64,000 nt of DNA from Gemmata massiliana (GCA_000531095.1 HG799463.1:602723-666722); one strand, 5' to 3'; counted from the stretch's first letter, positions 54,054 to 63,015 are shown. The notes: generated from the letters alone by a model not told the origin. A program made the numbers and translations.

Positions 54054-54361
54054 TGGAGGTACGACTCGTGGGTCGGGTGAAAGCGGATCACGGCTCCGGG
54101 GTGCGTGAACCGGAGCGCGGCCGTTTCGGGTGATAGTTGGATCGGAATTGATTTATTGAAAGATTGCCCAAAAAGGAATCGATTCGACAAATAAATTGCC
54201 GGATTAGTGCATCAATTGTTGACGCAGGCGCCCGGTGGCTGTTCGCTCATACCGACATCATAACCCGTTTGCGGGGCGGATCGCGGCCCGAAACGCGGTT
54301 CGTGGTTCCAAAAAGGTAAAAGGCGCGCGGAAAATCCGCACCCCGGTGTCGTCCCCCTTCT
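54054..54361. other. divergent intergenic region
   Basis: This stretch lies between the arsR-like gene and the ECF sigma gene. It is AT-rich around 54130-54230, where both promoters probably lie. No operator-like dyad could be assigned with confidence. Confidence 0.4.
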
Positions 54362-54838
54362 ATGACCGCACGGCAAATCGCCGAACTGATCGCCTCGCAC
54401 GCGGCCGTGCTCGCGCTGTTCGCCCGCCAGTGGTGCGCGGACCCGGAGGACGCGGTCCAGGATGCGTTTTGCAAGCTCGTGCGCCAGTCCGTACCCCCGG
54501 GCGACCCGGTCGCGTGGCTGTTCCGCGTGGTGCGAACCACCGCCATTGACCGCGGGCGCGTGGACCGGCGCCGCGTGAAACGCGAGAGCGTCACCGCGCG
54601 GCCCGAGCGCTGGTTCGCGGAGCGCGAGGTCGACGGGCTAGACGCGCCGACGGCGGTCGCAGCGCTGGGCGCGCTCCCGGCCGAGTTGCGCGAGGTGATT
54701 GTCGCGCGGCTCTGGGGCGGGATGACGCTGGAGCAGGTGGCGGCGGTCGCGGGCTGTTCGCTCACCACCGCGCACCGGCGGTACGAGGCCGGGATTGTGG
54801 CCCTGCGAGAAAGGCTCGGTGTGACGTGTCCGAAATGA
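54362..54838 (+). CDS. ECF-type RNA polymerase sigma factor
   Basis: This is a 158-residue sigma factor with region 2 (ALFARQWCADPEDAVQDAFCKLVRQ, then VAWLFRVVRTTAIDRGR) and region 4 (LPAELREVIVARLWGGMTLEQVAAVAGCSLTTAHRRYEAG). No C-terminal extension is seen. It directs transcription of an unknown regulon. The next gene starts inside its stop (ATGA), which commonly marks a sigma/anti-sigma or partner pair. Confidence 0.9.
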   Translation: MTARQIAELIASHAAVLALFARQWCADPEDAVQDAFCKLVRQSVPPGDPVAWLFRVVRTTAIDRGRVDRRRVKRESVTARPERWFAEREVDGLDAPTAVAALGALPAELREVIVARLWGGMTLEQVAAVAGCSLTTAHRRYEAGIVALRERLGVTCPK

Positions 54839-55236
54839 CCCCCGACCCGGTCGCGAAACTCGCGCAGTTCACCCCTGCTGCTTCGATCGATGCGGCCGAG
54901 CTACTGTTTGCGGTCGGGCGCGCTTCAGCCCGCACGCATTGGGGGTGGAAGGTTGCGGTCGCGGGGCTGGTGGTATCGAATATCGCACTTGGTGCGATTC
55001 TCTCGTTCGCTCCGCGCAGCGCGCCGCCCGCGGCTCCGGTTCCCGTTGTTTCACCCCCCGAGCCGGCACCAGCACCGCCGGCGTCCGCTCCGGCCCCAAC
55101 CGACGAGCCGTGGAGCTACCGCACGCTCCGCGCAACGGACCTGGAGCGCTCGCCGCAAATGGAGCCGATCGCGAACCTCGTTCCGGGCAACGAACCGCTC
55201 ACGGCCCGGTCCGGGCGCCGCGGTGACATCGACTGA
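54835..55236 (+). CDS. small membrane protein translationally coupled to the sigma factor
   Basis: The 133-residue protein has one membrane helix at about 36-58 (WKVAVAGLVVSNIALGAILSF) and a Pro/Ala/Val-rich outer segment, then a short C-terminal part. No anti-sigma domain or zinc motif was recognised. The ATG at 54835 overlaps the sigma stop by 4 bases, so equal translation is likely. Position suggests a regulator of the sigma factor; sequence alone does not prove it. Confidence 0.65.
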   Translation: MTPDPVAKLAQFTPAASIDAAELLFAVGRASARTHWGWKVAVAGLVVSNIALGAILSFAPRSAPPAAPVPVVSPPEPAPAPPASAPAPTDEPWSYRTLRATDLERSPQMEPIANLVPGNEPLTARSGRRGDID

Positions 55237-55284
55237 CGATCGATCCCCCTATTTCACATACCAAACTTCATTCGGAGGCATCTG

Positions 55285-56670
55285 ATGCGTTGCCGTTGGT
55301 CCCTGTTTGCGCTCGCGGTCGTATTCGTTGGGGCGCCCGCAGCGCCCGGCCAACCGCCGATCGAACCGAAGGACGGCAAGTACGTCGTCGAGTTCACCGT
55401 GGACGCGGTCGCCCCGGCGCGCCCGGCGCTCAAGCACCGGCTCCTTCCGGACCCGCGTGACCTGCAACCCGGGAACCAGATTCAGGCGTTCTACAAGTGC
55501 TTCTTCGAGCAGAACAAGCTGTTCCACGCCAAGGAATCGACGGACAAACAGCAAAAGTGGAACACCGCGCCACTGAAGGATTTGGTCACCGAGAAAGAAC
55601 TGGTGAACTACGGTGGCGGCGCAGTCAAACAGGCGTTCTACGCGGCCCGGCTCGACGCGGTGAACTGGGAACTCACGCACCAGGCCCGGGTCGAGGGCGT
55701 GGAGTTGCTCCTCCCGGACGTGCAGCAGATGCGGATGCTCACCACGGTGATGAAGGTCCGCGCGCGCGGCGAGATCGCGCGAGGCGAGTTCGGCGCCGCG
55801 CTCCAGACACTCCAGGCGCAGTTCGCACTGGCCCGCACGTTCAACGAGCACCCGACGCTCATCGGCCACCTCGTCGGCATCGCGCTCGGTATGGTCGCGG
55901 CCACCGAACTGGAAGAGTTCGTGCAGCAGCCGGGCGCGCCGAACCTGTTCTGGGCGCTCACCGACCTCCCGCGCCCGTTAATCGACTTGCGCAAGGGGCA
56001 CGAGGGCGAGCGGCGGTTGGTCGGGAAAGAGTACGACGTGTTGCGGAAGGCGGTTCCGGTTTCGGAACCGGAGCTGACGGCGCGGATCAAAATGCTCGAC
56101 ACGATCAACGGGTTGGGGGACGGCAAGAGTGCCACGCCGAGTGCGTGGTGTGCGAAGCAATCGCGAGACAAGGACGCGGTCACGGCCGCAACGACCCGGC
56201 TCACGGAAGCCGGTCACAAGGCCGACGCCCTGGCAAAACTGTCACCGCTCCAGGTGATCCTGATGGACGACTTCTTGCAGTACGAAAACGAACTCGACGA
56301 CAACATGAAATGGACCAACGTCCCGTTCTGGCGCGCCCCCGCGGACTTCGGCACGCAGAAGCACCCGGGCGCGTTCGGTACCCTTCTCCCGGTTTACAAG
56401 AAGGTGACGCTGGCGCGGGTCCGGTTGGAGCAACTCGTCGCGCAACTGACCGTGGTAGAGGCCGTGCGTGCGCACGCGGCCGAGAACGGAGGACAGTTAC
56501 CGACCGCTCTCGACGCGGTAAAGCTCCCGCTCCCGATCGATCCGATTTCGGGCAAACTGTTCGTGTACGAGGTGAAGGAGAACCGGGCGACGATCCGCGG
56601 TACCCCTCCACCGGGACAGGAGCAGTGGCCGACTTCCAACCGCGTTTACGAGGTCACGGTGCGGAAGTGA
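55285..56670 (+). CDS. exported hypothetical protein
   Basis: This is a 461-residue protein with a signal peptide (MRCRWSLFALAVVFVGAPAAPGQ). The rest looks helical and soluble (ARGEIARGEFGAALQTLQAQFALARTF; LEQLVAQLTVVEAVRAHAAENGGQLPTAL). The C-terminal AENGGQLPTALDAVKLPLPIDPISGKLFVYEVKEN motif recurs in planctomycete proteins, where it resembles a pilin-like or export-linked tail. No function can be given. It follows the sigma/membrane pair by 48 bases on the same strand and may be in the same operon. Confidence 0.75.
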   Translation: MRCRWSLFALAVVFVGAPAAPGQPPIEPKDGKYVVEFTVDAVAPARPALKHRLLPDPRDLQPGNQIQAFYKCFFEQNKLFHAKESTDKQQKWNTAPLKDLVTEKELVNYGGGAVKQAFYAARLDAVNWELTHQARVEGVELLLPDVQQMRMLTTVMKVRARGEIARGEFGAALQTLQAQFALARTFNEHPTLIGHLVGIALGMVAATELEEFVQQPGAPNLFWALTDLPRPLIDLRKGHEGERRLVGKEYDVLRKAVPVSEPELTARIKMLDTINGLGDGKSATPSAWCAKQSRDKDAVTAATTRLTEAGHKADALAKLSPLQVILMDDFLQYENELDDNMKWTNVPFWRAPADFGTQKHPGAFGTLLPVYKKVTLARVRLEQLVAQLTVVEAVRAHAAENGGQLPTALDAVKLPLPIDPISGKLFVYEVKENRATIRGTPPPGQEQWPTSNRVYEVTVRK

Positions 56671-56739
56671 GACGAGTTGAGCGCCTGTGACAGCGCTTGG
56701 GCCGCGCTGCGTCATCAGCGTGGCCCGATTGCGTACTGG

Positions 56740-56991
56740 TTAATCCGCTCCCAGATCCTCGATGAATCGCGTCGACGGGTGCACGCGCTCGTACTCCACG
56801 GCGAAGTGGTCGGCCACGATCCGCCGCACCTTCAACGCGACTTTGGGGTCGGTACCCGGCGAACACAGCGCCAGGAACTCGGCGTCCGAAATGGGCGGGA
56901 ACTGTTCCTCGAACATCCGGCGCCTCCGTTTGGCCATGAGGTAGAGGCTCACGAGAAGCCCGATGCCCACGCAAACCGCATACGAACTCAT
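56740..56991 (-). CDS. small membrane-anchored acyl-carrier-like protein lacking the attachment serine
   Basis: The 83-residue protein starts with a membrane helix (SYAVCVGIGLLVSLYLMA, residues 2-19) and a basic RRRR stop. The C-terminal 40 residues (KVRRIVADHFAVEYERVHPSTRFIEDLGAD) match helix I and loop of acyl carrier proteins up to the DLGAD just before the phosphopantetheine serine. It then stops. It cannot carry an acyl chain. Homologues in relatives may have the same form; I cannot verify. ATG 56989-56991 was chosen. Confidence 0.6.
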   Translation of the reverse strand: MSSYAVCVGIGLLVSLYLMAKRRRRMFEEQFPPISDAEFLALCSPGTDPKVALKVRRIVADHFAVEYERVHPSTRFIEDLGAD

Positions 56992-57065
56992 CGCGCGCCT
57001 CTGAAACGCATCAACACGCCTTTCGCCCGCACACTCGACACAGCGTATCACGACCGCACTCAACT

Positions 57066-57115
57066 CGCTATTCCTTGCCGAGCACGAGATCCACGACCCA
57101 GCACCAGCGAAGGTG
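57066..57115 (-). pseudogene. orphan C-terminal fragment of the neighbouring WVVDLVLGKE family
   Basis: In-frame on the minus strand this piece reads TPHLRWCWVVDLVLGKE and a stop. It is nearly identical to the end of the gene at 57722 (HVRGCWVVDLVLGKE), and the following 10 bases (CTCGCTATTCC) match too. It looks like the remains of a second copy whose 5' part was lost or replaced by the 57138-57665 gene. Confidence 0.6.
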
Positions 57116-57137
57116 AGGCGTCGAAGCGAGATGTGCA

Positions 57138-57665
57138 TCAATCGGCTCGCACCGGTACCTCGACCGCAGTCCCGGCGGGCTTTACCCACAGCGTGACATC
57201 CATACCAAACTGGATGTCGAACTCGTCCTGGACGAGCACAAACGTGGCGTCAGCCAGAGCCCATCCGACGAACGAATACGGCCATCCGGAGCGATGATTG
57301 TAGGTGTACTCGCCCGATCGTGTCTCCGCTCCTAGCGCATCGGAAAGATTATTGGACAAAATCTGGAACGCGCGATCGAACGGTTCGCGAGAGGTGCGAT
57401 AGTTTCCAAAATAATACAGTGGCACGAATGCCCACGGGCGGGAACCGCTCTCCGCAACCTGTATCGACAGTGAGGCCGAACCTAACTCGTCTGGAGCCCC
57501 CGTCGGCCGCATATCGTACCGAAGGTATCCCAGATCCAGTTCATCGTCGATTAGCTCCCACCGAGCAGATCGGCACACATCCTTAGTGGGCTCGTAGGCA
57601 AACCCGACATGCGCGATTGCCCGCAGCGCCACGATTGTGAATTCGGATAGCGTGATTGGTTCCAT
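57138..57665 (-). CDS. hypothetical protein
   Basis: The 175-residue protein has no signal peptide, membrane helix or domain I recognise. It is moderately acidic and beta-rich (WELIDDELDLGYLRYDM, SGWPYSFVGWALADATFVLVQDEF). Its codon use is a little less GC-rich at third positions than neighbours. It sits between a remnant tail of the WVVDLVLGKE family and a full copy of that family, so it may be a lineage-specific insertion. Confidence 0.55.
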   Translation of the reverse strand: MEPITLSEFTIVALRAIAHVGFAYEPTKDVCRSARWELIDDELDLGYLRYDMRPTGAPDELGSASLSIQVAESGSRPWAFVPLYYFGNYRTSREPFDRAFQILSNNLSDALGAETRSGEYTYNHRSGWPYSFVGWALADATFVLVQDEFDIQFGMDVTLWVKPAGTAVEVPVRAD

Positions 57666-57721
57666 GCAGATTTTTTAGGGAGCCTACTTGGGGTATGACC
57701 GCCCGCTGTCGCATTCCCTCG

Positions 57722-58393
57722 CTATTCCTTGCCAAGCACCAGATCCACAACCCAGCACCCGCGCACATGGGCACCCGGTCGTCGGCAGTGGTTCAGCACA
57801 TCGGCGCTGTCACATCCGGCGTCTTGGAGCGCATCGGCCAGAATGGGCATCGCAGAGAAGTCCCGGGACTCGTACATTTGGGACGCCAGCGTGGTGGCGG
57901 TGGATGTGCGCCAATCGAGGGAGAAGGCGACGGGGCGGAACGGATTGCCGAAGATGTCGCGGAGGAGTGCAGTTTGATTGCTCCGCTCCGCCTGCCAGCG
58001 GGCAGCGAAATCACCGACATCGGTCCAAGCGGCTGCCTGGGCCGCCCGTTTGCCACAATCACGGGCGACGCGGCGCAGTGACTTCGTGGCCGCGAACGAC
58101 AACTCGGCCGCCACACAGACTTCTTTCGTCCTTTTCACGTCGTCGTACAACTCCATCCTCACCGCCTCACTCTGCTTCCTCGCTTCGGCCCGTAGTCTCT
58201 CGGCCGTAGTCCCGTCCGCGTATCTCTCTAACATGTCGATCACCCGCCCCAATCTCTCGTCCCTCACCACGGCCCAAGCCCTGTGGCAGCACGCGCAGGA
58301 GAACAGTCGTAATTTGTGATCGCGAGCCGTGTTTCCGACCTGTGACAACATCGCTTCGGGGTCTGCGCACTTCGACCACTCCGCTTCGGTCAT
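57722..58393 (-). CDS. Gemmataceae-type hypothetical protein (MTEAEW...WVVDLVLGKE family)
   Basis: The 223-residue protein begins MTEAEWSKCADPEAML and carries KLRLFSCACCHRAWAV (Cys-rich motif), LLRDIFGNPFRPVAFSLDW, ILADALQDAGC and the ending GAHVRGCWVVDLVLGKE. These blocks define a family that I know as recurrent in Gemmata relatives and without assigned function. The CACC-H cluster could bind metal. A truncated second copy of its tail lies at 57066-57115. Confidence 0.7.
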   Translation of the reverse strand: MTEAEWSKCADPEAMLSQVGNTARDHKLRLFSCACCHRAWAVVRDERLGRVIDMLERYADGTTAERLRAEARKQSEAVRMELYDDVKRTKEVCVAAELSFAATKSLRRVARDCGKRAAQAAAWTDVGDFAARWQAERSNQTALLRDIFGNPFRPVAFSLDWRTSTATTLASQMYESRDFSAMPILADALQDAGCDSADVLNHCRRPGAHVRGCWVVDLVLGKE

Positions 58394-58481
58394 CGGGAGC
58401 CCTCCTTACCTTCAGCATCACCGAATCTGGTGCCCGAGCAAGTGCGATCGCCGTCGTATGCGGTCGCAACGCGGTCGAAGA

Positions 58482-59465
58482 TCAACGCAGCAACCACCGT
58501 CCGAGGTTGAAGTACAGCAGCAGGGTGACCATGTCGGCCGCGGCCAGTGCGAGCGGCCCGCTGGCGACTTGCGGGTCGCGTCGCACGAGCCGCAACAGGA
58601 ACGGCAGCGCGATCCCGATTGCGGCTGACCCCGCGACCCCGCCCGCGATCCCGATGAACAAACTCAGACCGGCCATCGCGCTCCCTTTCCAGACGAACGC
58701 GACCACGCCGACGATCAGCCCGCACACCGCTCCCAGTAGTAGCCCGACCAACAGTTCTCGGCCGGCTTTCTGGGCCAGTACGCCCCACGTCGGTCGGCGC
58801 CCGTGTAGCGTCTGGAGCGCGAGGCTGACGGACTGGATCGCGACGCCCTCCGCCATGCCCGTCACGAGCGCGATGAACGGGGTGACCAGCGCGAGCGTGG
58901 CCACGTCCTCGTAGGCGTCGGCGATCACGGCCGCGATCATCCCGCCCACCACGTTGCACAACAGCCACGGGAACCGCTTGCGCACCGCGAGCACCGTTTG
59001 GCGCTGCTCGGCCTCGGTCAGGTACACACCGACGAGCTGGAACAGGTCGTCGCTCTCCTGGCGCTTCTCCAGGTCGGTTAGCTCGTCGGTGTACAAATCG
59101 ACGTCCACCAGCCCGAGCAACTTCCCCTCCGCGTCCACGACCGGGAACGCGAGCAACTTGTGAAGCGTGAAGAACTCGCACGCATCGAGCACGGTGGCCG
59201 TGTGCGGCACCGCCACCACGGGCGCGATCATGACCTCGGTGATCGGGGTGGTCGGGGCCGCGCGGAGGATGCGCCGCGTGGGGACGACGCCCACGAGGCG
59301 GTCCGCGTCGTCCACGACGTAGAAGTACACGACCCGGCCCCCGATCTCGTGGTCCCGGATGTATTCGAGCGCCTGGGCCACGGACGCGCCGGCCGGGATG
59401 CGAGTGGGGTCGGTGCGCATGTGCGCGGTGACGGGGTCGGTGAGGATCTGGCGGGCACTGGACAT
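58482..59465 (-). CDS. MgtE-like divalent cation transporter with CBS pair, lacking the N-domain
   Basis: This 327-residue protein has two CBS domains (about 1-140; ADRLVGVVPTRRIL, AEGKLLGLVDVDLY) and five membrane helices with MgtE signatures (GGMIAAVIADAYEDVATLALVTPFI, DPQVASGPLALAAADMVTLLLYFNLG). Standard MgtE is about 450 residues with an N-terminal helical domain that locks the channel at high magnesium; that domain is missing here. It may be regulated by the CBS pair alone. The start at ATG 59463-59465 fits the first CBS strand. Confidence 0.88.
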   Translation of the reverse strand: MSSARQILTDPVTAHMRTDPTRIPAGASVAQALEYIRDHEIGGRVVYFYVVDDADRLVGVVPTRRILRAAPTTPITEVMIAPVVAVPHTATVLDACEFFTLHKLLAFPVVDAEGKLLGLVDVDLYTDELTDLEKRQESDDLFQLVGVYLTEAEQRQTVLAVRKRFPWLLCNVVGGMIAAVIADAYEDVATLALVTPFIALVTGMAEGVAIQSVSLALQTLHGRRPTWGVLAQKAGRELLVGLLLGAVCGLIVGVVAFVWKGSAMAGLSLFIGIAGGVAGSAAIGIALPFLLRLVRRDPQVASGPLALAAADMVTLLLYFNLGRWLLR

Positions 59466-59693
59466 GGAACCTCCGTTCGGTCACCGCGGGCACACGGCAC
59501 AGTCGGTCTTCAGCGGAAAGGCGCCGGGTTATCGGTACGGAGTCGGGGGCGGAAGTGGTAACCGTGCGCCCGCACGCGGCCCAAGAGAAAGTGGCAATTG
59601 CAAATCGTGCGATTTTTCACATCCCAATGGCGCGGACCGGGTTTATGCTACTTTTGCCAGATCGCTCACTTTACCCATTCCCTGAAAAGTCCC

Positions 59694-60473
59694 ATGCTCC
59701 CGCCCCTCAGCCAAGCCGAGCTGAAGGTCAGCGCGGCCCCCGACCCCGACCCGCACGCGGAGGATCACGCGCGCGAGGCTCAAAAAATGGAAGCCCTCGG
59801 CCGGGCCACCGCCGGGGCTACCCATGATTTCAACAACCTACTCACGGCCATTAACGGCTTCGCGGACCTGGCCCTCGACCGGCTCCCGCCGGACGACCCG
59901 GTGCGCGAATTCGTGTGGCAGATCCGGCGCGCCGGTGAGAGCGCGACGCTGCTCAACCAGCAGCTCGCGGCGTTCGCGCGCCCGACCCGCGCTAAGCCGC
60001 CGATCGACCTCAACACGCTGGTTCACGAACTGGTCCCGATCATCGACCGGGTCGTCGGCCCCGACGTCGCCGTGTCGGTCGTCCTGGCCCCCGACTTGTG
60101 GGCGACCGGGGCCGAGCACGCCCGCGTGGAGCAGGTGCTTCTGGACCTGTGTGCCCGCGCCCGGGACACGATGCCCCGGGGCGGGCAACTGCGCATCGAA
60201 ACCGCAAATGTGGAACCGGAGCAGCCGGGCGCGGGCCGGTGCGTGCGGCTGGTGGTCGCCGATACCGGGCGCGGGATGATCCCCGGGGACCAGAACAAAC
60301 TGTTCGGATCGGCGCTCATGAATCAGGAGCCCGCGCGGGTGCTGGCCCCGGTGTTCGCGGCGGTTCAGCGGATCGGCGGGCGCGTCACGATTTCCAGCGT
60401 GTTGGGGCGCGGGAGCACATTTAACGTGGATCTCCCCGTGGCGCAGGGACCGGAGCCCGACGGTACGTGCTGA
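59694..60473 (+). CDS. degenerate histidine kinase-like protein
   Basis: This is a 259-residue soluble protein. The DHp helix keeps its phospho-acceptor His in GRATAGATHDFNNLLTAI (about residue 43). The ATPase domain is degenerate: the N-box reads LLDLCARARDTMPRGG (the Mg-binding Asn is missing), the G1 box is VVADTGRGMI, and the G2 GTGLGL motif is absent (replaced by ARVLAPVFAAVQRIGG). It may be a phosphotransfer or scaffold protein rather than an active kinase. It precedes a response regulator gene. ATG 59694 chosen over the longer open frame. Confidence 0.8.
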   Translation: MLPPLSQAELKVSAAPDPDPHAEDHAREAQKMEALGRATAGATHDFNNLLTAINGFADLALDRLPPDDPVREFVWQIRRAGESATLLNQQLAAFARPTRAKPPIDLNTLVHELVPIIDRVVGPDVAVSVVLAPDLWATGAEHARVEQVLLDLCARARDTMPRGGQLRIETANVEPEQPGAGRCVRLVVADTGRGMIPGDQNKLFGSALMNQEPARVLAPVFAAVQRIGGRVTISSVLGRGSTFNVDLPVAQGPEPDGTC

Positions 60474-60595
60474 GTGTTTCACTTCTATAAAAGTTTGGAC
60501 GGGCCGATTAGGGGATGATCAATAGAGTGAGGCTGGTTGGCGGCCCGCGTGCCGCGCTGCGCCCCGCGTAACCTCTCCTCCCCGACGGAGCGAGA

Positions 60596-61015
60596 ATGAG
60601 TTCGCCTGATCGGAGCATCCCGACGGTCCTCGTCGTCGACGACGAACCCGCCATCACCCAGCTCCTCTCACTTGCCCTCGGTCGGGCCGGGTTCGTGGTG
60701 CGCGCCGTTAACAACGGCGTGGGTGCGTTCGACGAATACCAGAACGGCGACATCGATTTGGTCGTGATCGACGTTCAGATGCCCCGGCCCTGGGACGGCC
60801 CCCGAACTTTGGCCGCGCTGCGCGCGATCGACCCGGACGTGCGGGCCGTGTTCATGTCCGGGAACACGGGCGAGTATACGCACGAAGAACTTCTTGCTCG
60901 CGGGGCACTACGAGTGCTCACCAAACCGTTTCCCAGATTGAGCCAACTGGCCGAAGAACTCCGGGCGCTGATTCCCGGTGCGGGGCCGCCCGCGGAACCC
61001 GACGGCGAACTGTAA
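60596..61015 (+). CDS. response regulator, receiver domain only
   Basis: The 139-residue REC protein has Asp15/Asp16 (VVDDEPA), phospho-acceptor Asp59 (VVIDVQMP), Ser88 (FMSGN) and Lys110 (LTKPF). There is no DNA-binding or enzymatic output domain. It follows the degenerate histidine kinase by 122 bases on the same strand and probably works with it. Confidence 0.9.
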   Translation: MSSPDRSIPTVLVVDDEPAITQLLSLALGRAGFVVRAVNNGVGAFDEYQNGDIDLVVIDVQMPRPWDGPRTLAALRAIDPDVRAVFMSGNTGEYTHEELLARGALRVLTKPFPRLSQLAEELRALIPGAGPPAEPDGEL

Positions 61016-61149
61016 CGCACATCGAACCGCGACTGTTTTCGACCGAGTTTTCACGTCATTTTTTCGCTCGTCGATTTTTCCGCGACGCGCGGGAGCAGTT
61101 CCACCCAAAATGGGAAGCGAGCCACAACGGTTCGCTCGCGGAGGTCACG

Positions 61150-63015
61150 ATGTCTCGGGCCGCTTTGTCCGCATTCGTCTCCCGTGCGTCGCGCGCCGCC
61201 GAACCGCTGCCCGTCGAAACCGACGGCGGGTTGCTCACGCGGTTCGTGCGGGACCGCGATGAGGGCGCGTTCGCGGCGCTCATTCACCGGTTCGGGCCGA
61301 TGGTGCTCGGGGTGTGCCGGCGCGTCACGCGCGACGCTCACCTCGCCGAGGATGCGTTCCAGGCCGCGTTCGTCGTGCTGGCCCGGCGCGCGGCGGACGT
61401 GTACCCGGCGGGGGCCGTGCGCAGTTGGCTGTACGGGGTCGCTGTTCGCACCGCTCGGGAGGCCCGCACTGTGGCAGCACGTCGGCACGCGAGAGAGGTT
61501 CCTGTCGCCCAGGTTCCCGACCGCGCCGCGGAACTCGTCGAGCACCCGGACGCAGACGCGCTTCGCGCCCTCGACGAAGAGGTCGGCGCGCTGCCGGAAC
61601 ACCTCCGCGCGGCGGTGGTGCTGTGCGAACTCGACGGGCTGAGTCGCGCGGACGCGGCCGAACGCCTGGGCGTTCCCGAGGGCACGCTGTCGAGCCGACT
61701 GGCGAAGGCGCGCAAGCTCCTCGCCGGGCGGCTCCGGGCACGCGGCGTCGCAGCGCCCGCGGTCGGGCTGGCCGTTCTCACTCAAGCCGCGCTCGCGCCG
61801 GCACTCGTGGCCCGAACCTCCGCGCTCCTCCACGCGACCGCGCCCCTTCCGCGCGCCGTCGCGGCGATCTCGAACGGGGTGCTACGAACCATGTTCTTGC
61901 GCAAACTGACTCTCGGGTCCGCCGGGGCCGCTCTGCTCGCGGTCGCGTGTCTGGCCGCGTGGGGCGCGCTGTCCACGAGCGCGGCGAAAGAGCCGCCGAA
62001 AGCGAACCCGCCTCTCGTACTCAAAGCCGTACCGACTCGGGCGACGCAACCGCCCGCGGCCAAACCCGCTGCCCCCGGTCGGCTCCTGGTGTGGAAAGAG
62101 ACCAAGCACGTCTTCCTCACTCCGGACGGAAAAGAGGGCGACACTTTTGTCAGCGATCACCCGGACAAGAAGGCGATTTTCAACGAGCCAGTTCTGTCGC
62201 CCGACGGGAAGATCGTGGCGTTCCGCGTCAACGACGATCCCCCGACCGACCGGGGCGGGAACCGGAAACAGCATCTCTACTTCCGCGATGTGGAGGGCAA
62301 GAAAGCCGGCGTGAAGATCGAACTCAATCCCATGACACTCGCGTGGGATTGGGACGGCAAGGCGCTGCTTGTTACGGAATTCATCCCCGCAAAGGAACTC
62401 AAGGACACGGAACTTCTCGTGTGGCGCGTGGACGTTGCGACGCAGAAGAAGACCAAACTCGACTTGCCGAAACACACCGTCGTTTACGCCGCGGCTCCCG
62501 ACGGTGAGGCGTTCGTGGGGGCCGTGTTCGACTTCAAGGCGATGAAGATCAGCCTCGCGACGATCTCGCGCGACGGGAAGGACGTCACCAAGCTGTGCGA
62601 GGTGCGGAACGAAATGCCGGACCCGCGACTGTCTCCCGACGGAACGAAGTTCCTCTTCCAGGACTACGACGCCGACGAGAAGCCGGCTAAGGGCACGCCC
62701 CCACTCCGGCGCTTGTTTGTTTACGACCTCAAGGCCCAGAGCCGCAAGCGCGTGGCCGACGTCCCGTTGAATGCCTCCCTGATCGGGTACTGTTGGTCCC
62801 CCGATGGTAAGCAAATCGCTTACACCTGGAAGCAGGTGCAACCCGGCGTGCCGCTGGCGATCAACACCGAGAACATGAACGACCCGAAGCTGAACACCGA
62901 GACGGAATCGCACCTGATTATCAGCGACGCGACCGGGAAGAACCCCAAGACGGTGATGTCGATCAAATCCGAGTTCGCCCCGCGAACCACCATCGGGGCA
63001 CTCGACTGGCGGTAG
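61150..63015 (+). CDS. ECF sigma factor fused through a membrane helix to a propeller domain
   Basis: This 621-residue protein starts with sigma regions 2 (about 27-105; LLTRFVRDRDEGAFAALIHRFG...VRSWLYGVAVRTAREAR) and 4 (about 148-195; LPEHLRAAVVLCELDGLSRADAAERLGVPEGTLSSRLAKARKLL). A membrane helix follows (254-274), then an extracytoplasmic TolB/WD40-like beta-propeller (about 305-621; LSPDGKIVAFRV, LSPDGTKFLFQDYD, WSPDGKQIAYTW). Planctomycete ECF groups with such C-terminal sensor domains are known. The fused part probably keeps the sigma at the membrane until a signal. No separate anti-sigma gene is adjacent. Confidence 0.9.
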   Translation: MSRAALSAFVSRASRAAEPLPVETDGGLLTRFVRDRDEGAFAALIHRFGPMVLGVCRRVTRDAHLAEDAFQAAFVVLARRAADVYPAGAVRSWLYGVAVRTAREARTVAARRHAREVPVAQVPDRAAELVEHPDADALRALDEEVGALPEHLRAAVVLCELDGLSRADAAERLGVPEGTLSSRLAKARKLLAGRLRARGVAAPAVGLAVLTQAALAPALVARTSALLHATAPLPRAVAAISNGVLRTMFLRKLTLGSAGAALLAVACLAAWGALSTSAAKEPPKANPPLVLKAVPTRATQPPAAKPAAPGRLLVWKETKHVFLTPDGKEGDTFVSDHPDKKAIFNEPVLSPDGKIVAFRVNDDPPTDRGGNRKQHLYFRDVEGKKAGVKIELNPMTLAWDWDGKALLVTEFIPAKELKDTELLVWRVDVATQKKTKLDLPKHTVVYAAAPDGEAFVGAVFDFKAMKISLATISRDGKDVTKLCEVRNEMPDPRLSPDGTKFLFQDYDADEKPAKGTPPLRRLFVYDLKAQSRKRVADVPLNASLIGYCWSPDGKQIAYTWKQVQPGVPLAINTENMNDPKLNTETESHLIISDATGKNPKTVMSIKSEFAPRTTIGALDWR

